Below are positions 42,941 through 52,212 of a stretch of DNA of 64,000 nt, piece by piece. The stretch lies in contig NZ_CP015449.1 of assembly GCF_003096075.1 (NCBI RefSeq), positions 3,465,001 through 3,529,000 of the forward strand, in the 5' to 3' direction. Position numbers and translations under genes: made by a program. Source of the stretch: Dietzia lutea (GTDB taxonomy: Bacteria; Actinomycetota; Actinomycetes; Mycobacteriales; Mycobacteriaceae). Numbering within the stretch: position 1 is the stretch's first letter; each line of letters begins with the position of its first letter. The notes under the pieces were generated by a model. The model was not told the DNA's origin. It searched no databases and worked only from the letters and a program-made list of their open reading frames with translations.

Positions 42941-42986
42941 GTATTTCAAGAGCTGAGTACTTCAAGAGCTGAGTACTCAAGAGTTA
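42925..42986 (+). repeat. Tandem repeat of a 16-base unit containing the stop codon
   Basis: The unit GTATTTCAAGAGCTGA occurs at 42925-42940 and 42941-42956, then with one change at 42957-42972 (GTACTTCAAGAGCTGA), then partly at 42973-42986 (GTACTCAAGAGTTA). The first copy encodes the end of the thioesterase. Because 16 is not divisible by 3, the copies put TGA in all three frames. Confidence 0.9.
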
Positions 42987-42998
42987 GGAGCCGCCGCC

Positions 42999-44678
42999 AT
43001 GACGACGTCGCTCGATCACACCAGCCAGCGCCACCACGCCACGCACGAGGTCCTCAACCAGGCGCCGCCGCGGGTCGACGTGGACGAGTTCGCCCTCAAC
43101 CCTGCGCTGCAGGAGGCGGTGGCGACCTTCTCGCCGCACGCGCGGGTCGAGAGGTTCCACGAGATCGGCCGGCATGTCGGCACCGCGCAGTACCAACACG
43201 ACGCCGAGCTCGCCAACATCCATACGCCCGTGCACCACTCGCACGACCGGTGGGGCAACCGCGTCGACGAGATCGAGTTCCACCCCTCCTACCACCGCAT
43301 CATGGAGTACTCGGTCGCCCACGGACTGCACACCTCGGCGTGGGCCGACCCCGGGCAGGGCGCCAACGTCGAGCGGGCGGCGGGATTCATGCTGGTCTCG
43401 CAGATCGAGGCCGGGCACGGCTGCCCGCTGTCCATGACGCACGCCGTGGTGCCGTCGCTGCGGCTGAGCCCTGAGCTGGCCGCCGAGTGGGAGCCGGCGC
43501 TGCTCTCGCGGGTCTACGACCCCGAGCTGCGCGACCCCGCCACCAAGTCGGGCGTGCTGTTCGGGATGGCGATGACCGAGAAGCAGGGCGGCTCGGACGT
43601 ACGCGCCAACACAACGACCGCCGAGCCCGTCACCGTCGGTGGCTCCGGTGGCGCGGGCGACTCGGGCTGCCACGTCCTGCGCGGCCACAAGTGGTTCTGC
43701 TCGGCGCCGCAGTCGGACGCGTTCCTCGTGCTGGCGCAGGCGCCGGAGGGGCTGAGCTGCTTCCTCGTCCCGCGCGTCCTGCCCGGCGGCGAGCGCAACC
43801 CGTTCCTCGTGCAGCGGCTCAAGGATAAGCTCGGCAACAAGTCCAACGCCTCCTCCGAGGTGGAGTTCGACAGCACGCTCGGGTGGATGGTCGGCGAGCC
43901 CGGCCGCGGCGTGCGCACGATCATCGAGATGGTCGGTCGCACGCGGCTGGACTGCGTGCTCGGTGCGGCGGCGGGCATGCGGCAGGGCGTGGCCGAGGCC
44001 GCGTGGCACGCCCGGCACCGGGCGGCGTTCGGCGCGACGCTCGTCGACCAGCCCGCGATGGCGGCCGTCCTGGCCGACCTGCAGCTCGAGTCCGAGGCCG
44101 CGACGTGGACGGCGCTACGGTTGGCGTCGGCGTACGACGACGAGGAGTTCGTCCCCTACCGTCGGCTGGCCACCGCGGTGGCGAAGTACTGGGTCTGCAA
44201 GCGCGGGCCGAACCACGCCTACGAGTCGCTGGAGTGCCTGGGCGGCAACGGCTACACCGAGGCGTTCCCGCTCGCGCGCCGCTACCGGGAGCAGCCCGTG
44301 CTGGCGGTGTGGGAGGGCTCGGGGAACGTCATCGCACTGGACGTGCTGCGGGCGATGGCGCGAGAGCCGGAGTCGGTGGCGGCGTTCGATGCCGAGCTGG
44401 CAGCGCAGCTGGGCTCGCACGAGTTGTACGACCGGCACGTCGAGCGGGTGCGCGGGCTCATCGGCCGGGCTGCCGCCGATCCGGGCGCGGCCCCGGGGAT
44501 CGCTCGCCGGCTGGTCGAGTCGATGGCGCTAGCCCAGCAGGCCGCGGTACTGCTCGCCCACGCCCCGGCCCCGGTAGCCGAGGCGTTCTGCCTGGCCCGC
44601 CTCGGCGACGACCGCTCGGCCGAGTACGGCGCCCTGCCCGACGGCGTGGACATCCGCGCGCTGGTCGACCGGGCCTGA
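42999..44678 (+). CDS. AidB-like acyl-CoA dehydrogenase family protein
   Basis: A 559-residue flavoprotein of the AidB/isovaleryl-CoA dehydrogenase-like branch, with the extra N- and C-terminal domains of AidB. Typical blocks are VLNQAPPRVDVDEFALN, GFMLVSQIEAGHGCPLSMTH, FGMAMTEKQGGSDVRANTT, KWFCSAPQSDAFLVLAQ, RLKDKLGNKSNASSEVEF and ESLECLGGNGYTEAFPLARR. E. coli AidB binds DNA and protects against alkylation; in actinobacteria such proteins are also annotated as acyl-CoA dehydrogenases of unknown substrate. TTAGGAG precedes the ATG. Confidence 0.87.
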   Translation: MTTSLDHTSQRHHATHEVLNQAPPRVDVDEFALNPALQEAVATFSPHARVERFHEIGRHVGTAQYQHDAELANIHTPVHHSHDRWGNRVDEIEFHPSYHRIMEYSVAHGLHTSAWADPGQGANVERAAGFMLVSQIEAGHGCPLSMTHAVVPSLRLSPELAAEWEPALLSRVYDPELRDPATKSGVLFGMAMTEKQGGSDVRANTTTAEPVTVGGSGGAGDSGCHVLRGHKWFCSAPQSDAFLVLAQAPEGLSCFLVPRVLPGGERNPFLVQRLKDKLGNKSNASSEVEFDSTLGWMVGEPGRGVRTIIEMVGRTRLDCVLGAAAGMRQGVAEAAWHARHRAAFGATLVDQPAMAAVLADLQLESEAATWTALRLASAYDDEEFVPYRRLATAVAKYWVCKRGPNHAYESLECLGGNGYTEAFPLARRYREQPVLAVWEGSGNVIALDVLRAMAREPESVAAFDAELAAQLGSHELYDRHVERVRGLIGRAAADPGAAPGIARRLVESMALAQQAAVLLAHAPAPVAEAFCLARLGDDRSAEYGALPDGVDIRALVDRA

Positions 44679-44780
44679 CCCGGCGCGCGACAGAGAAACG
44701 ACACCGCCGGTTTCGGAAATCGCGTGACAACGCGTGAGGCGTGTCACACACTGGGGAATATCCCGACACAGAGGTGCTGT

Positions 44781-46148
44781 ATGTCAATCCCCGGTGATCC
44801 GCGCGAGAAGGTCTTCCGTCCCGGACCCGCGCCATTGCGCTCCCACCTGCCGGTGCTGGGCAAGACGCTGGAATATGTGCACGACCCGCTGTCCGCGATG
44901 GCCCGTCGCTATCGCGACCACGGCCCGGTCTCCGATCTCAACCTCCTCGGCCGCACCTGGACCGCTCTCATCGGGCCCGACGCGTGCCAGGCCGCCCTGC
45001 AGAACGGCGACAAAGCGTTCGCCAGCGGACCGGGCTGGGGATACCTGGTGGGACCGTTCTTCAACCGCGGGCTGATGCTGCTCGACTTCGAGGAGCACAA
45101 GCACTACCGGCACATCATGCAGGAGGCGTTCACCCGTCCCCGGCTCGAGGGCTACACCCGCACGCTCGCGCCCCTCGTCGACGCGGGGATCTCGTCCTGG
45201 TCGCCGGATCGGGCGTTCCAGATCTACCCCGCACTCAAGTCGCACACGCTCGACCTGGCGACCGACGTGTTCATGGGCGGCGCCGAGTACGCCGCTCCCG
45301 GCGAGCTCGACCGCGTGAACACGGCGTTCGTCGACTGCGTGCAGGCGGCCAACGGGTACGTCCGGTCGACCGTGCCGGTGCCGTTCACCAAGTGGGGCCG
45401 CGCCACCCGTGGCCGCCGACTGCTGGAGGAGTTCCTCCGCCGCCATCTTCCGGCCCGCCGCGCGAAACCGGGTGAGGACCTGTTCTCCGCCCTGTGTCAG
45501 GTGGCGGACGCCTCCGGCGGGATCGACGACGACGACATCATCAACCAGATGATCTTCTTGCTGATGGCCGCGCATGACACCACGACCAGCACGGTGACGT
45601 CGATGGTCTACGAGCTCGGCCGCGACGTGGAATGGCAGGAGCGGCTGCGTCGGCAGTGCCTGGCGCTGGGCCCGGACCCGAGCCTGGCCGAGCTGGAGGA
45701 GCTGCCCGATCTGGCGCTGGTGATGAAGGAGACGCTGCGTCTGCACCCACCGGTTCCGGTGCTGGCCCGCAAGACGGTCAAGGACACCGAGGTCCTGGGC
45801 GTGGAGATCCCGGCCGGCCGGCTCACCTCGGTGATGCCGCTGTACTCACACCACATGCCCGAGTACTGGACGGATCCGGAGATCTTCGACCCGGAGCGGT
45901 TCTCCGAGGAGCGGCGGGAGGACAAGTCTCACCGCTTCGCGTGGGAGCCCTTCGGCGGCGGCGTGCACAAGTGCCTCGGCATGATCTTCGCGAACCTCGA
46001 GTCGAAGCTCGTGCTCAGCGCGCTGCTGCGCCACTTCGAGTGGTCGGTGCCGCTGGACTACTCCCCGCCCATGAAGAACGATTCGCTGCCCTACCCCGGC
46101 GACGGCCTGCCCGTCTCACTGCGCCCGCTCTCGCGCGTCCACGCCTGA
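44781..46148 (+). CDS. Cytochrome P450 (not the gco type)
   Basis: A 455-residue P450. The heme motif is FGGGVHKCLG near residue 395, the E-x-x-R motif is KETLRLHPPVPVLARK, and the I helix MAAHDTTTSTV has a normal acid-Thr pair. The K-helix and PERFSEERREDKS regions resemble CYP51/CYP136-like sterol or lipid hydroxylases, but I cannot fix the family. The ATG at 44781 follows CAGAGG; upstream codons are unlikely. No ferredoxin gene is adjacent, so electron donors must come from elsewhere. It lies between an acyl-CoA dehydrogenase and an acyl-CoA ligase gene. Confidence 0.9.
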   Translation: MSIPGDPREKVFRPGPAPLRSHLPVLGKTLEYVHDPLSAMARRYRDHGPVSDLNLLGRTWTALIGPDACQAALQNGDKAFASGPGWGYLVGPFFNRGLMLLDFEEHKHYRHIMQEAFTRPRLEGYTRTLAPLVDAGISSWSPDRAFQIYPALKSHTLDLATDVFMGGAEYAAPGELDRVNTAFVDCVQAANGYVRSTVPVPFTKWGRATRGRRLLEEFLRRHLPARRAKPGEDLFSALCQVADASGGIDDDDIINQMIFLLMAAHDTTTSTVTSMVYELGRDVEWQERLRRQCLALGPDPSLAELEELPDLALVMKETLRLHPPVPVLARKTVKDTEVLGVEIPAGRLTSVMPLYSHHMPEYWTDPEIFDPERFSEERREDKSHRFAWEPFGGGVHKCLGMIFANLESKLVLSALLRHFEWSVPLDYSPPMKNDSLPYPGDGLPVSLRPLSRVHA

Positions 46149-46291
46149 CCCGCCGGCCGGGCGATCCGCCTCGGCCTGCCCCGCCCGCGCTCGTGTTCCA
46201 CCAGCACGACGCGCCTCTGCCCGCCCCGCCCGAGCCTGCTCCGGGTGCGGGCGAGGTCAGTTGCGCAGGCGGAGCCGTCCGCGCCAACGCG

Positions 46292-46326
46292 GGGATCCGA
46301 TAGGTGTCGTAGGGATCCGATAGGTG
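46292..46326. repeat. Direct repeat, period 20 bases
   Basis: GGGATCCGATAGGTG occurs at 46292-46306 and again at 46312-46326, separated by TCGTA. It lies between convergent genes and has no evident function. Confidence 0.75.
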
Positions 46327-46363
46327 AGCTGAGCGCCAGCCGGGCGGCCGGCAGCCCCGCTGT

Positions 46364-46430
46364 CCGACGAGAAGACGGTTCCACCTGCATCGGCCGAGTG
46401 GGCGCGTGCGGAACCGTCTTCTCGATGGGC
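46364..46430. repeat. Dispersed palindromic repeat, copy A
   Basis: CGAGAAGACGGTTCC (46368-46382) and GGAACCGTCTTCTCG (46410-46424) are perfect 15-base inverted arms around a 27-base loop. The whole element, including loop words ATCGGCCGAG and the end GATGGGC, is similar to the one at 21901-21971. There is no T-run. It might work as a bidirectional terminator or be a mobile extragenic palindrome. Confidence 0.7.
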
Positions 46431-46474
46431 GAAGGGCGCCCGCCGCCCGGCGGACCCGGGCGGCGGGGCCGCGG

Positions 46475-48109
46475 TCAGCTTTCGAGGGCGTTGATCACCT
46501 CGAGCTGGCCCTCCGAATGCGAGGCGCGGATGCGCTTCTTGTCCAGCTTGCCGACCGAGGTCTTGGGGATCTCGTCGACGAATGCGAAGCGCTCGGGCAC
46601 CTGCCACTTGGCCATCCGCTCCGCCAGGTGCGCGCGCAGCTCCTCGACGTCCGGGTCGGGGATGCCCTCCTTGACGACGATCGTGGCCAGCGGGCGCTCG
46701 TCCCACTTGGGATCCGGCACACCGACGACGGCCGCCTCGGCCACGGCCGGGTGCTCGAGCAGGTAGTTCTCCACCTCGACCGAGGAGATCCACTCGCCGC
46801 CGGACTTGATGATGTCCTTGGCGCGGTCGGTCAGCTGGAGGAAGCCCTCGGGCCGCACGTAGCCGACGTCGCCGGTGCGCAGCCAGCCGTCGTCGAACGA
46901 GTCGGTCGCGTCCACCTTGTAGTAGCTGCCGGTGATCCACGGGCCGCGGACCTGCAGCTCGCCCACGGACTCGCCGTCCCACGGCTGCTCGTTGCCGGCG
47001 TCGTCGACGATCCGCGCCTTGACACCTGCGAGGAAGCGCCCCTGGGTGGTACGCAGCTGGAACTGCTTCTCCTCCGGCAGGTCGGCCTTGGGCCGCGACA
47101 GCGTGCCGATGGGCGAGGTCTCGGTCATCCCCCAGGCGTGGATGATGTTGATCCCGTAGTGCTCCTTGAACTTGCGGATCAGCTCCGGCGGGCAGGAGCT
47201 GCCGCCCACGACGACCGCGCGGAAGCTCGACATGTCCACGGGATGGTCCACGCTGTAGGCGTCCAGGGCCATCCAGATGGTCGGCACGGCGGCGGCCAAC
47301 GTCGGACGCTCGGAGGCGATCATCGCGGCGAGCGGCTCGGGCTGCAGGAACCGCTCCGGCATGAGCAGCGAGGCGCCGACCATGAACGCGGCGTACGGCA
47401 GGCCCCACGACATGGCGTGGAACATCGGGACGATCGCCAGGACGTTGTCGTCCAACGAGATGTCCATGCCGTCGGACATGCACACCTGCATCGAGTGCAG
47501 GTAGATCGAGCGGTGCGAGTAGACGACGCCCTTCGGGTCGCCGGTGGTGCCCGAGGTGTACGCCATCGCGGCGCCCGAATTCTCGTCGACCTCCGGCCAG
47601 TCGAATTCGGTGGGCTGGGCGGCGAGGAGCGCCTCGTAGTCGTGGACCGTCATCCCTTCGGGCGCCTCGAGCGTATCGGCCGCGCCACCGGTGACGATCA
47701 CGTGCTCGACCGTGGAGAACCGCGGCAGCAGCGGCTGCAGCAGCGGGATCAGGCTCGGGTCGACGATGACGACCTTGTCCTCGGCGTGGTTGGCCACGAA
47801 CTCCACCTGGTCCGGGAACAGCCGGATATTGAGCGGGTGCAGCACCGCGCCCATCGAGGGGATGGCCAGGTAGGCCTCCATGTGCTCGGAGTTGTTCCAC
47901 TGGAACGTGGCGACCCGCTGGTCACCGTCGATTCCCAGCGACCGCAGGGCGTGGGCCAGCTGCGCAGCGCGCTTGCCGAGGTCGCCGAACGAGATCTTGC
48001 GCGGCCCCTCCGCGGTCCAGGTGGTGACGACGGCGTCGGAGTGGACTGTCGAACCGAACTGCAGGATCGTGCTGATGTTCAGCTGCTCCGGCATCATCGT
48101 GCTGCGCAT
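46475..48109 (-). CDS. Acyl-CoA ligase, medium/long-chain (FadD-like)
   Basis: A 544-residue ANL-superfamily enzyme that activates fatty or similar acids to acyl-CoA through an acyl-AMP. Motifs: [18 protein letters not shown] (P-loop A3), [17 protein letters not shown] (A5), [11 protein letters not shown] (A7), [20 protein letters not shown] (A8) and the C-terminal catalytic Lys in [12 protein letters not shown] (A10). The ATG at 48109 has AAGGAG upstream. It converges with the P450 gene. The chain-length class is inferred from similarity only. Confidence 0.92.
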   Translation of the reverse strand: MRSTMMPEQLNISTILQFGSTVHSDAVVTTWTAEGPRKISFGDLGKRAAQLAHALRSLGIDGDQRVATFQWNNSEHMEAYLAIPSMGAVLHPLNIRLFPDQVEFVANHAEDKVVIVDPSLIPLLQPLLPRFSTVEHVIVTGGAADTLEAPEGMTVHDYEALLAAQPTEFDWPEVDENSGAAMAYTSGTTGDPKGVVYSHRSIYLHSMQVCMSDGMDISLDDNVLAIVPMFHAMSWGLPYAAFMVGASLLMPERFLQPEPLAAMIASERPTLAAAVPTIWMALDAYSVDHPVDMSSFRAVVVGGSSCPPELIRKFKEHYGINIIHAWGMTETSPIGTLSRPKADLPEEKQFQLRTTQGRFLAGVKARIVDDAGNEQPWDGESVGELQVRGPWITGSYYKVDATDSFDDGWLRTGDVGYVRPEGFLQLTDRAKDIIKSGGEWISSVEVENYLLEHPAVAEAAVVGVPDPKWDERPLATIVVKEGIPDPDVEELRAHLAERMAKWQVPERFAFVDEIPKTSVGKLDKKRIRASHSEGQLEVINALES

Positions 48110-48264
48110 GGGAGGGGCTCCTTACTCGCTGGGCGTGCGTGACCTGCGGGCCACGTGCGTATGCCGTAGGTCACTCTTCAGGCCGAGACTACCCCCACCC
48201 CCTCCCTACCACCCGCTCACGGGGGAATCGCCCGCGACCGTGTAGAAGAACCACGACACCGAGG

Positions 48265-48693
48265 TCAGGCGCCAGACGACTCCTCGTCGAGGGCGTCGAA
48301 CACCTCCTGGACCGTCTTCATCGCCGAGAGGGCCGCCGGCGCCCCGCAGTACCCCGACGCGTGGATGACGGCCTCGGTGATCTCCTCCCGCGTCAGCCCG
48401 TTGGTCAGGCCCCCGCGGACGTGACCGGCCAGCTCGGCGTTCGCGCGCAGCGCCACCAGCATCCCGATGTTGAGCAGGCTCCGGTCCCGCCGACCCAGGC
48501 CCGGCCGGTCCCAGATGTTGCCCCACACGTTCTCGGTGACCACGTACTGGATGGCCTCCGACGCCGTCCCGGCCGCCCGGTCCATCGCCCGGTCGACGAA
48601 GGCGTCCCCCATCACCTCGCGCCTGGCCGCGAACCCCTGCTCGCGCAGGTCCCGGGCCGCAGGCCCGTCGCCGGCAGAACTCGTCGTCGTCAT
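48265..48693 (-). CDS. Carboxymuconolactone decarboxylase-family protein (PcaC-like)
   Basis: A 142-residue CMD-fold protein: LGRRDRSLLNIGMLVALRAN, AELAGHVRGGLTNGLTREEI and AVIHASGYCGAPAALSAMKT are close to PcaC-type gamma-carboxymuconolactone decarboxylases. The resolving CxxC of AhpD is absent. PcaC acts in the protocatechuate branch, but no other pca gene is in the window, so the exact function is open. It lies upstream of the acyl-CoA ligase gene on the same strand, 155 bases away. Confidence 0.78.
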   Translation of the reverse strand: MTTTSSAGDGPAARDLREQGFAARREVMGDAFVDRAMDRAAGTASEAIQYVVTENVWGNIWDRPGLGRRDRSLLNIGMLVALRANAELAGHVRGGLTNGLTREEITEAVIHASGYCGAPAALSAMKTVQEVFDALDEESSGA

Positions 48694-48865
48694 CTGGTGG
48701 TCCTTCCGCTGGGCGTCGTCGGTCAGTGCCTCGTGGGTCACCGACCATCCTCCCCTGCCGCGTCCCCGCCGGAGGACCCGTCCCGTCTCGGGCGAAAGCG
48801 CCACACCGACCGCGCCGCCGGAGCAGTCTGGGGTCAGGTATCCGGCTCGGGAAGGCGGCCCGCCC

Positions 48866-50890
48866 ATGCGCTCACGGTCAACCCGACGGATCGCACGCGC
48901 GGTCCTCGCGCTCGGACTCGCGCCCGTCCTGGTGATCTCCGCCTGCTCGACCGAGCCCGGAGGGGCCGAGGAGGACGCGACGGCCACCTCGTCGTCGTCG
49001 CCCCCGGACCGCGCCACCTCCGGACGGCCCGGCACGCTCGGCGGCGAGCCCCTCCCGGTCCAGGACACCGCGCCGTGCGCGCAGGACGGCGGCGGCACAC
49101 CCGTCGCCCGCACCGGCGACGGCCAGGCCGGCCCCGAGGGGCCCATCACGTTGAACCCCGAGGTCGCCACCGGGTTCCGCACCGGGATGCGGCCCGTCGC
49201 CACCGCGTCGTACTCGGTCTCCACCGCGCACCCGCTGTCGACCCGGGCCGCATGCGAGGTCCTCGCCGACGGCGGCACCGCCGCTGACGCCCTGGTCACC
49301 GCCCAGGCAGTCCTCGGGCTGGTCGAACCGCAGTCGTCGGGACTCGGCGGCGGAGGGTTCCTCGTGCACTACGACGCCGACCTCGGCCAGGTCGAGACCT
49401 ACGACGGCCGCGAGACCGCACCCGCCGCCGCCACCGGCGACTACCTCCGGCACATCTCGCCCGAGGACACCGGCGCCCCGCAGCCCGACGCCCGGCGAAG
49501 CGGGCGGTCCATCGGCGTGCCCGGCATCCTCCGCCTGCTCGACTCAGCGCACGCCGACCACGGCGAGCGCGAATGGCGCGACCTGTTCGACCCCGCGGTG
49601 CTGCTGGCCGACGACGGCTTCGAGATCAGCCCACGCCTGGCCGAGTCGATCGCCGCGTCCGCCGAGGACCTCGCCCGGGACCCGGACGCCGCCGGGTACT
49701 TCCTCGACGGCGACGCCCCCAAACCCGCCGGGACACGCCTCACCAACCCCGCCTATGCCAAGACCCTGTCCGCGGTGGCCACCGAGGGTGCCGCCGCGTT
49801 CTACACCGGCGCGATCGCCGAGGCGATCGTCGACCAGGTCAGCACCGAGCGCGAGGGCATCACGCCCGGCGCCATGACCCTCGACGACCTGGCCGGATAC
49901 GAGGCCGTCACGCGCGACCCCGTGTGCAGCCCGTACCGCGACCACGCGGTGTGCGGCATGGCGCCGCCGTCCTCGGGAGGCACCGCCGTCGCCTCGACCC
50001 TGGCCATGCTCGCCGAGTCCGACCTCGCCGCGTACCCGCCGACCGACGTCGGCCCCGACGGCGGCCTGCCCGCGCCCGAGGCCGTGCACCTGGTCACCGA
50101 GGCCGAACGGCTCGCCTACGCCGACCGCGACGTCTACATCGCCGACCCGCGCTTCGTGCCGCCGCCGCTGGGCTCTGCGATGACCCTGCTGCGGCCCGGC
50201 TACCTCGCCGGACGCGCCGGCCTGATCGACACCGAACGCTCCATGGGCGAGGCCGAGCCCGGCGACTTCCCCTTCGATGCCCGCGGCGTGTTCACCGGCC
50301 CCGAGCACGGCACCACGCACATCAGCATCGTCGACGCGCAGGGCAATGCCGCCGCGCTCACCACGACCGTCGAGTCCGCGTTCGGCTCCTTCCAGATGGT
50401 CGAGGGGTTCCTGCTCAACAACCAGCTCACCGACTTCGCCGCCGAGCCGCGCGACGAGGCCGGGGAACTGCAGGCCAACCGCGTCCAGCCCGGCAAGCGG
50501 CCGCGCTCGTCCATGGCCCCGACGCTCGTCTTCGACGGCACGCCCCTCGCGCGCGGTGAACTGCGAGCGGTGGTCGGGTCGCCCGGCGGGTCGCGAATCA
50601 TCCAGTTCGTCGTCAAGACGCTGGTCGGGATGCTCGACTGGGACCTCGACCCGCAGCAGGCCGTGGGCTCCCCGTCGTTCGGCGCGATCAACTCTCCCGA
50701 GACCGCGATCGGCGGCGAGCACCCGGCGGTGACCGACGACTCCGAGCTGACCCGGTGGCTCGCCGAACGCGGCCACGAGGTCTCCACCGAGGAGCAGTCG
50801 TCGGGGCTCTCGGCGATCCTGCGTCAGTCCGACGGCACGCTGGTCGGCGGCGCCGACCCGCGGCGCGAGGGGGTCGTGCTGGGCGGGTGA
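48866..50890 (+). CDS. ggt: Gamma-glutamyltransferase, predicted lipoprotein
   Basis: A 674-residue member of the GGT Ntn-hydrolase family. The N-terminal signal LALGLAPVLVISACS ends in a lipobox Cys. The large-subunit region includes EPQSSGLGGGGFLVHYD and RSIGVPG; the autocleavage Thr is in HGTTHISIVDAQGNAAALTT, followed by FQMVEGFLLNNQLTDF and RVQPGKRPRSSMAPTLVF. It would hydrolyse or transfer gamma-glutamyl groups outside the membrane. It is larger than the usual 560-580 residues because of a Ser/Gly-rich N-terminal linker. Confidence 0.9.
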   Translation: MRSRSTRRIARAVLALGLAPVLVISACSTEPGGAEEDATATSSSSPPDRATSGRPGTLGGEPLPVQDTAPCAQDGGGTPVARTGDGQAGPEGPITLNPEVATGFRTGMRPVATASYSVSTAHPLSTRAACEVLADGGTAADALVTAQAVLGLVEPQSSGLGGGGFLVHYDADLGQVETYDGRETAPAAATGDYLRHISPEDTGAPQPDARRSGRSIGVPGILRLLDSAHADHGEREWRDLFDPAVLLADDGFEISPRLAESIAASAEDLARDPDAAGYFLDGDAPKPAGTRLTNPAYAKTLSAVATEGAAAFYTGAIAEAIVDQVSTEREGITPGAMTLDDLAGYEAVTRDPVCSPYRDHAVCGMAPPSSGGTAVASTLAMLAESDLAAYPPTDVGPDGGLPAPEAVHLVTEAERLAYADRDVYIADPRFVPPPLGSAMTLLRPGYLAGRAGLIDTERSMGEAEPGDFPFDARGVFTGPEHGTTHISIVDAQGNAAALTTTVESAFGSFQMVEGFLLNNQLTDFAAEPRDEAGELQANRVQPGKRPRSSMAPTLVFDGTPLARGELRAVVGSPGGSRIIQFVVKTLVGMLDWDLDPQQAVGSPSFGAINSPETAIGGEHPAVTDDSELTRWLAERGHEVSTEEQSSGLSAILRQSDGTLVGGADPRREGVVLGG

Positions 50891-50974
50891 CGCGGCGGTT
50901 TCCGCTCGGAAGCTCGGCGGCGGGGTGGCGACGCCGGTCGGCGAGGCGGCAGCTTCTGCCCGCCGCGCCTGCTC

Positions 50975-51110
50975 GGCTACCCTCGAGAGGTCCGGCCCCC
51001 TGCGCCGGGCGCCCCGCGGCAACTCGGCGGAAGTCGGTGTGAATCCGACGCTGTCCCGCAACTGTGATCCCGTCCCCGGACGGGCGAGCCAGGTCGGCCG
51101 GTGCCGCGGT
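50975..51110 (+). promoter_or_regulatory. Cobalamin riboswitch
   Basis: The conserved core GGAAGTCGGTGTGAATCCG, the CCCGCAACTGTGA word and the B12 box GAGCCAGGTCGGCCGGTGCC are in the right order at about 51029-51104. It lies in the 317-base gap before btuF. Bound adenosylcobalamin should reduce expression of the transporter operon. The 5' limit (near 50975) is approximate. Confidence 0.9.
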
Positions 51111-51207
51111 AGCCGTACGTACTGACCTCGGACGAAGGACGGTCGCGTGCAGCGGCCCCACCGCCGCGGCCCGAGCTGTTTTCGTCCTCCGAGCCGCGGA
51201 GGATGCC

Positions 51208-52212
51208 ATGCACCACCACAGTGCCCCGATCGGGCCGGATATCCCGGACGCCACCGGCGCCCCGGACGCCCCTCGCGCCGGCCACGCCCAGAGCCCCCGA
51301 CGCACCAGTCGCGCCCGCTCCCTGCTGATCGCGCCCCTGGCCGCCCTGGCGCTCGTCGCCACCGCGTGCAGCGGCTCCGACGGCGAGGACCCCGTCCCCG
51401 CCGACAAGGCCGGCGCGGCGGCCGACGAGCCGCAGGCCATCGTGTCCCTGAGCCCCACGACCACCGAGATGCTCTACGCCGTCGGCGCGGGCGATCAGGT
51501 GGTGGCGGTGGACGAGCGGTCCGACTTCCCCTCCGACGCGCCGGTCACCGACCTGTCCGGCTACACGCCCAACCTCGAGGCGATCCTGGGCTACGGCCCC
51601 GACCTGGTCGTGCTCACCGACGACAACGCCGACATCGTGGCCGGCCTCGAGCGCTCGGGCGTCGAGGTGCTCCAGCTGCCCGCCGCCCAGACCCTAGACG
51701 AGACGTACACCCAGCTCGAGCAGGTCGGCGCGGCCACCGGCAACATCGGCGAGGCCGCCGAGCTGGTGTCGGAGATACAGACCGACATCGACGGGATCGT
51801 CGCTTCCGTGCCCGAGCGCGAGACTCCGCTGACGTACTTCCACGAGCTGGACGACACGTACTACACCGTCACCGACGCCACCTACGTCGGCGAGGTCTAC
51901 TCCATGCTCGGCCTGACCTCCATCGCCACCGGGGACGACACCTACCCGCAGCTGTCCGAGGAGCTCATCCTCGAGGCCGACCCGGACCTGGTCTTCCTCG
52001 CCGACGGGCAGTGCTGCGGCGTAACCCCGGAGACCGTGGCGCAGCGTCCCGGCTGGGACGGGCTCACCGCCGTGCGCGAGGACCGCGTCCACGTGGTGGA
52101 CGAGGACCTTGCCAGCCGCTGGGGCCCCCGCATCGTGGACTTCATGCGCGAGGTCGCCGCGATCGTCGCGCAGATCCCCGCCGACCAGCCCGCGAACCAG
52201 CCGGCCCCGTGA
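51208..52212 (+). CDS. btuF: ABC transporter substrate-binding lipoprotein, BtuF-like (cobalamin)
   Basis: A 334-residue periplasmic-binding-type lipoprotein. A cationic N terminus and helix LLIAPLAALALVATACS end at the lipobox Cys. AIVSLSPTTTEMLYAVGAGD and PNLEAILGYGPDLVVLTDDN are typical of the TroA-like BtuF/FhuD class, and the WGPRIVDFMREVA end is conserved. GCGGAGG precedes the ATG at 51208. The upstream cobalamin riboswitch supports a corrinoid ligand. It overlaps btuC by four bases. Confidence 0.9.
   Translation: MHHHSAPIGPDIPDATGAPDAPRAGHAQSPRRTSRARSLLIAPLAALALVATACSGSDGEDPVPADKAGAAADEPQAIVSLSPTTTEMLYAVGAGDQVVAVDERSDFPSDAPVTDLSGYTPNLEAILGYGPDLVVLTDDNADIVAGLERSGVEVLQLPAAQTLDETYTQLEQVGAATGNIGEAAELVSEIQTDIDGIVASVPERETPLTYFHELDDTYYTVTDATYVGEVYSMLGLTSIATGDDTYPQLSEELILEADPDLVFLADGQCCGVTPETVAQRPGWDGLTAVREDRVHVVDEDLASRWGPRIVDFMREVAAIVAQIPADQPANQPAP

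Larger units (their letters stand above)
46149..46474. other. Convergent intergenic region holding repeats
   Basis: Lies between the P450 (plus) and acyl-CoA ligase (minus) stops. It holds a 20-base-period direct repeat (46292-46326) and a large inverted repeat (46364-46430), listed separately. No gene seen. Confidence 0.6.

Noticed and set aside
42925-42986. Repeat considered as a tiny CRISPR-like array
   Set aside because: The units are directly adjacent without spacers, and the first copy is the coding end of a gene.
44781-46148. Second P450 considered as another O-demethylase
   Set aside because: It has a normal I helix with an acid-Thr pair, none of the GcoA blocks and no reductase gene beside it.
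48265-48693. CMD-family gene considered as part of the catechol pathway
   Set aside because: Gamma-carboxymuconolactone decarboxylase belongs to the protocatechuate branch, no other pca gene is present, and the gene is 13 kb away on a different transcript.
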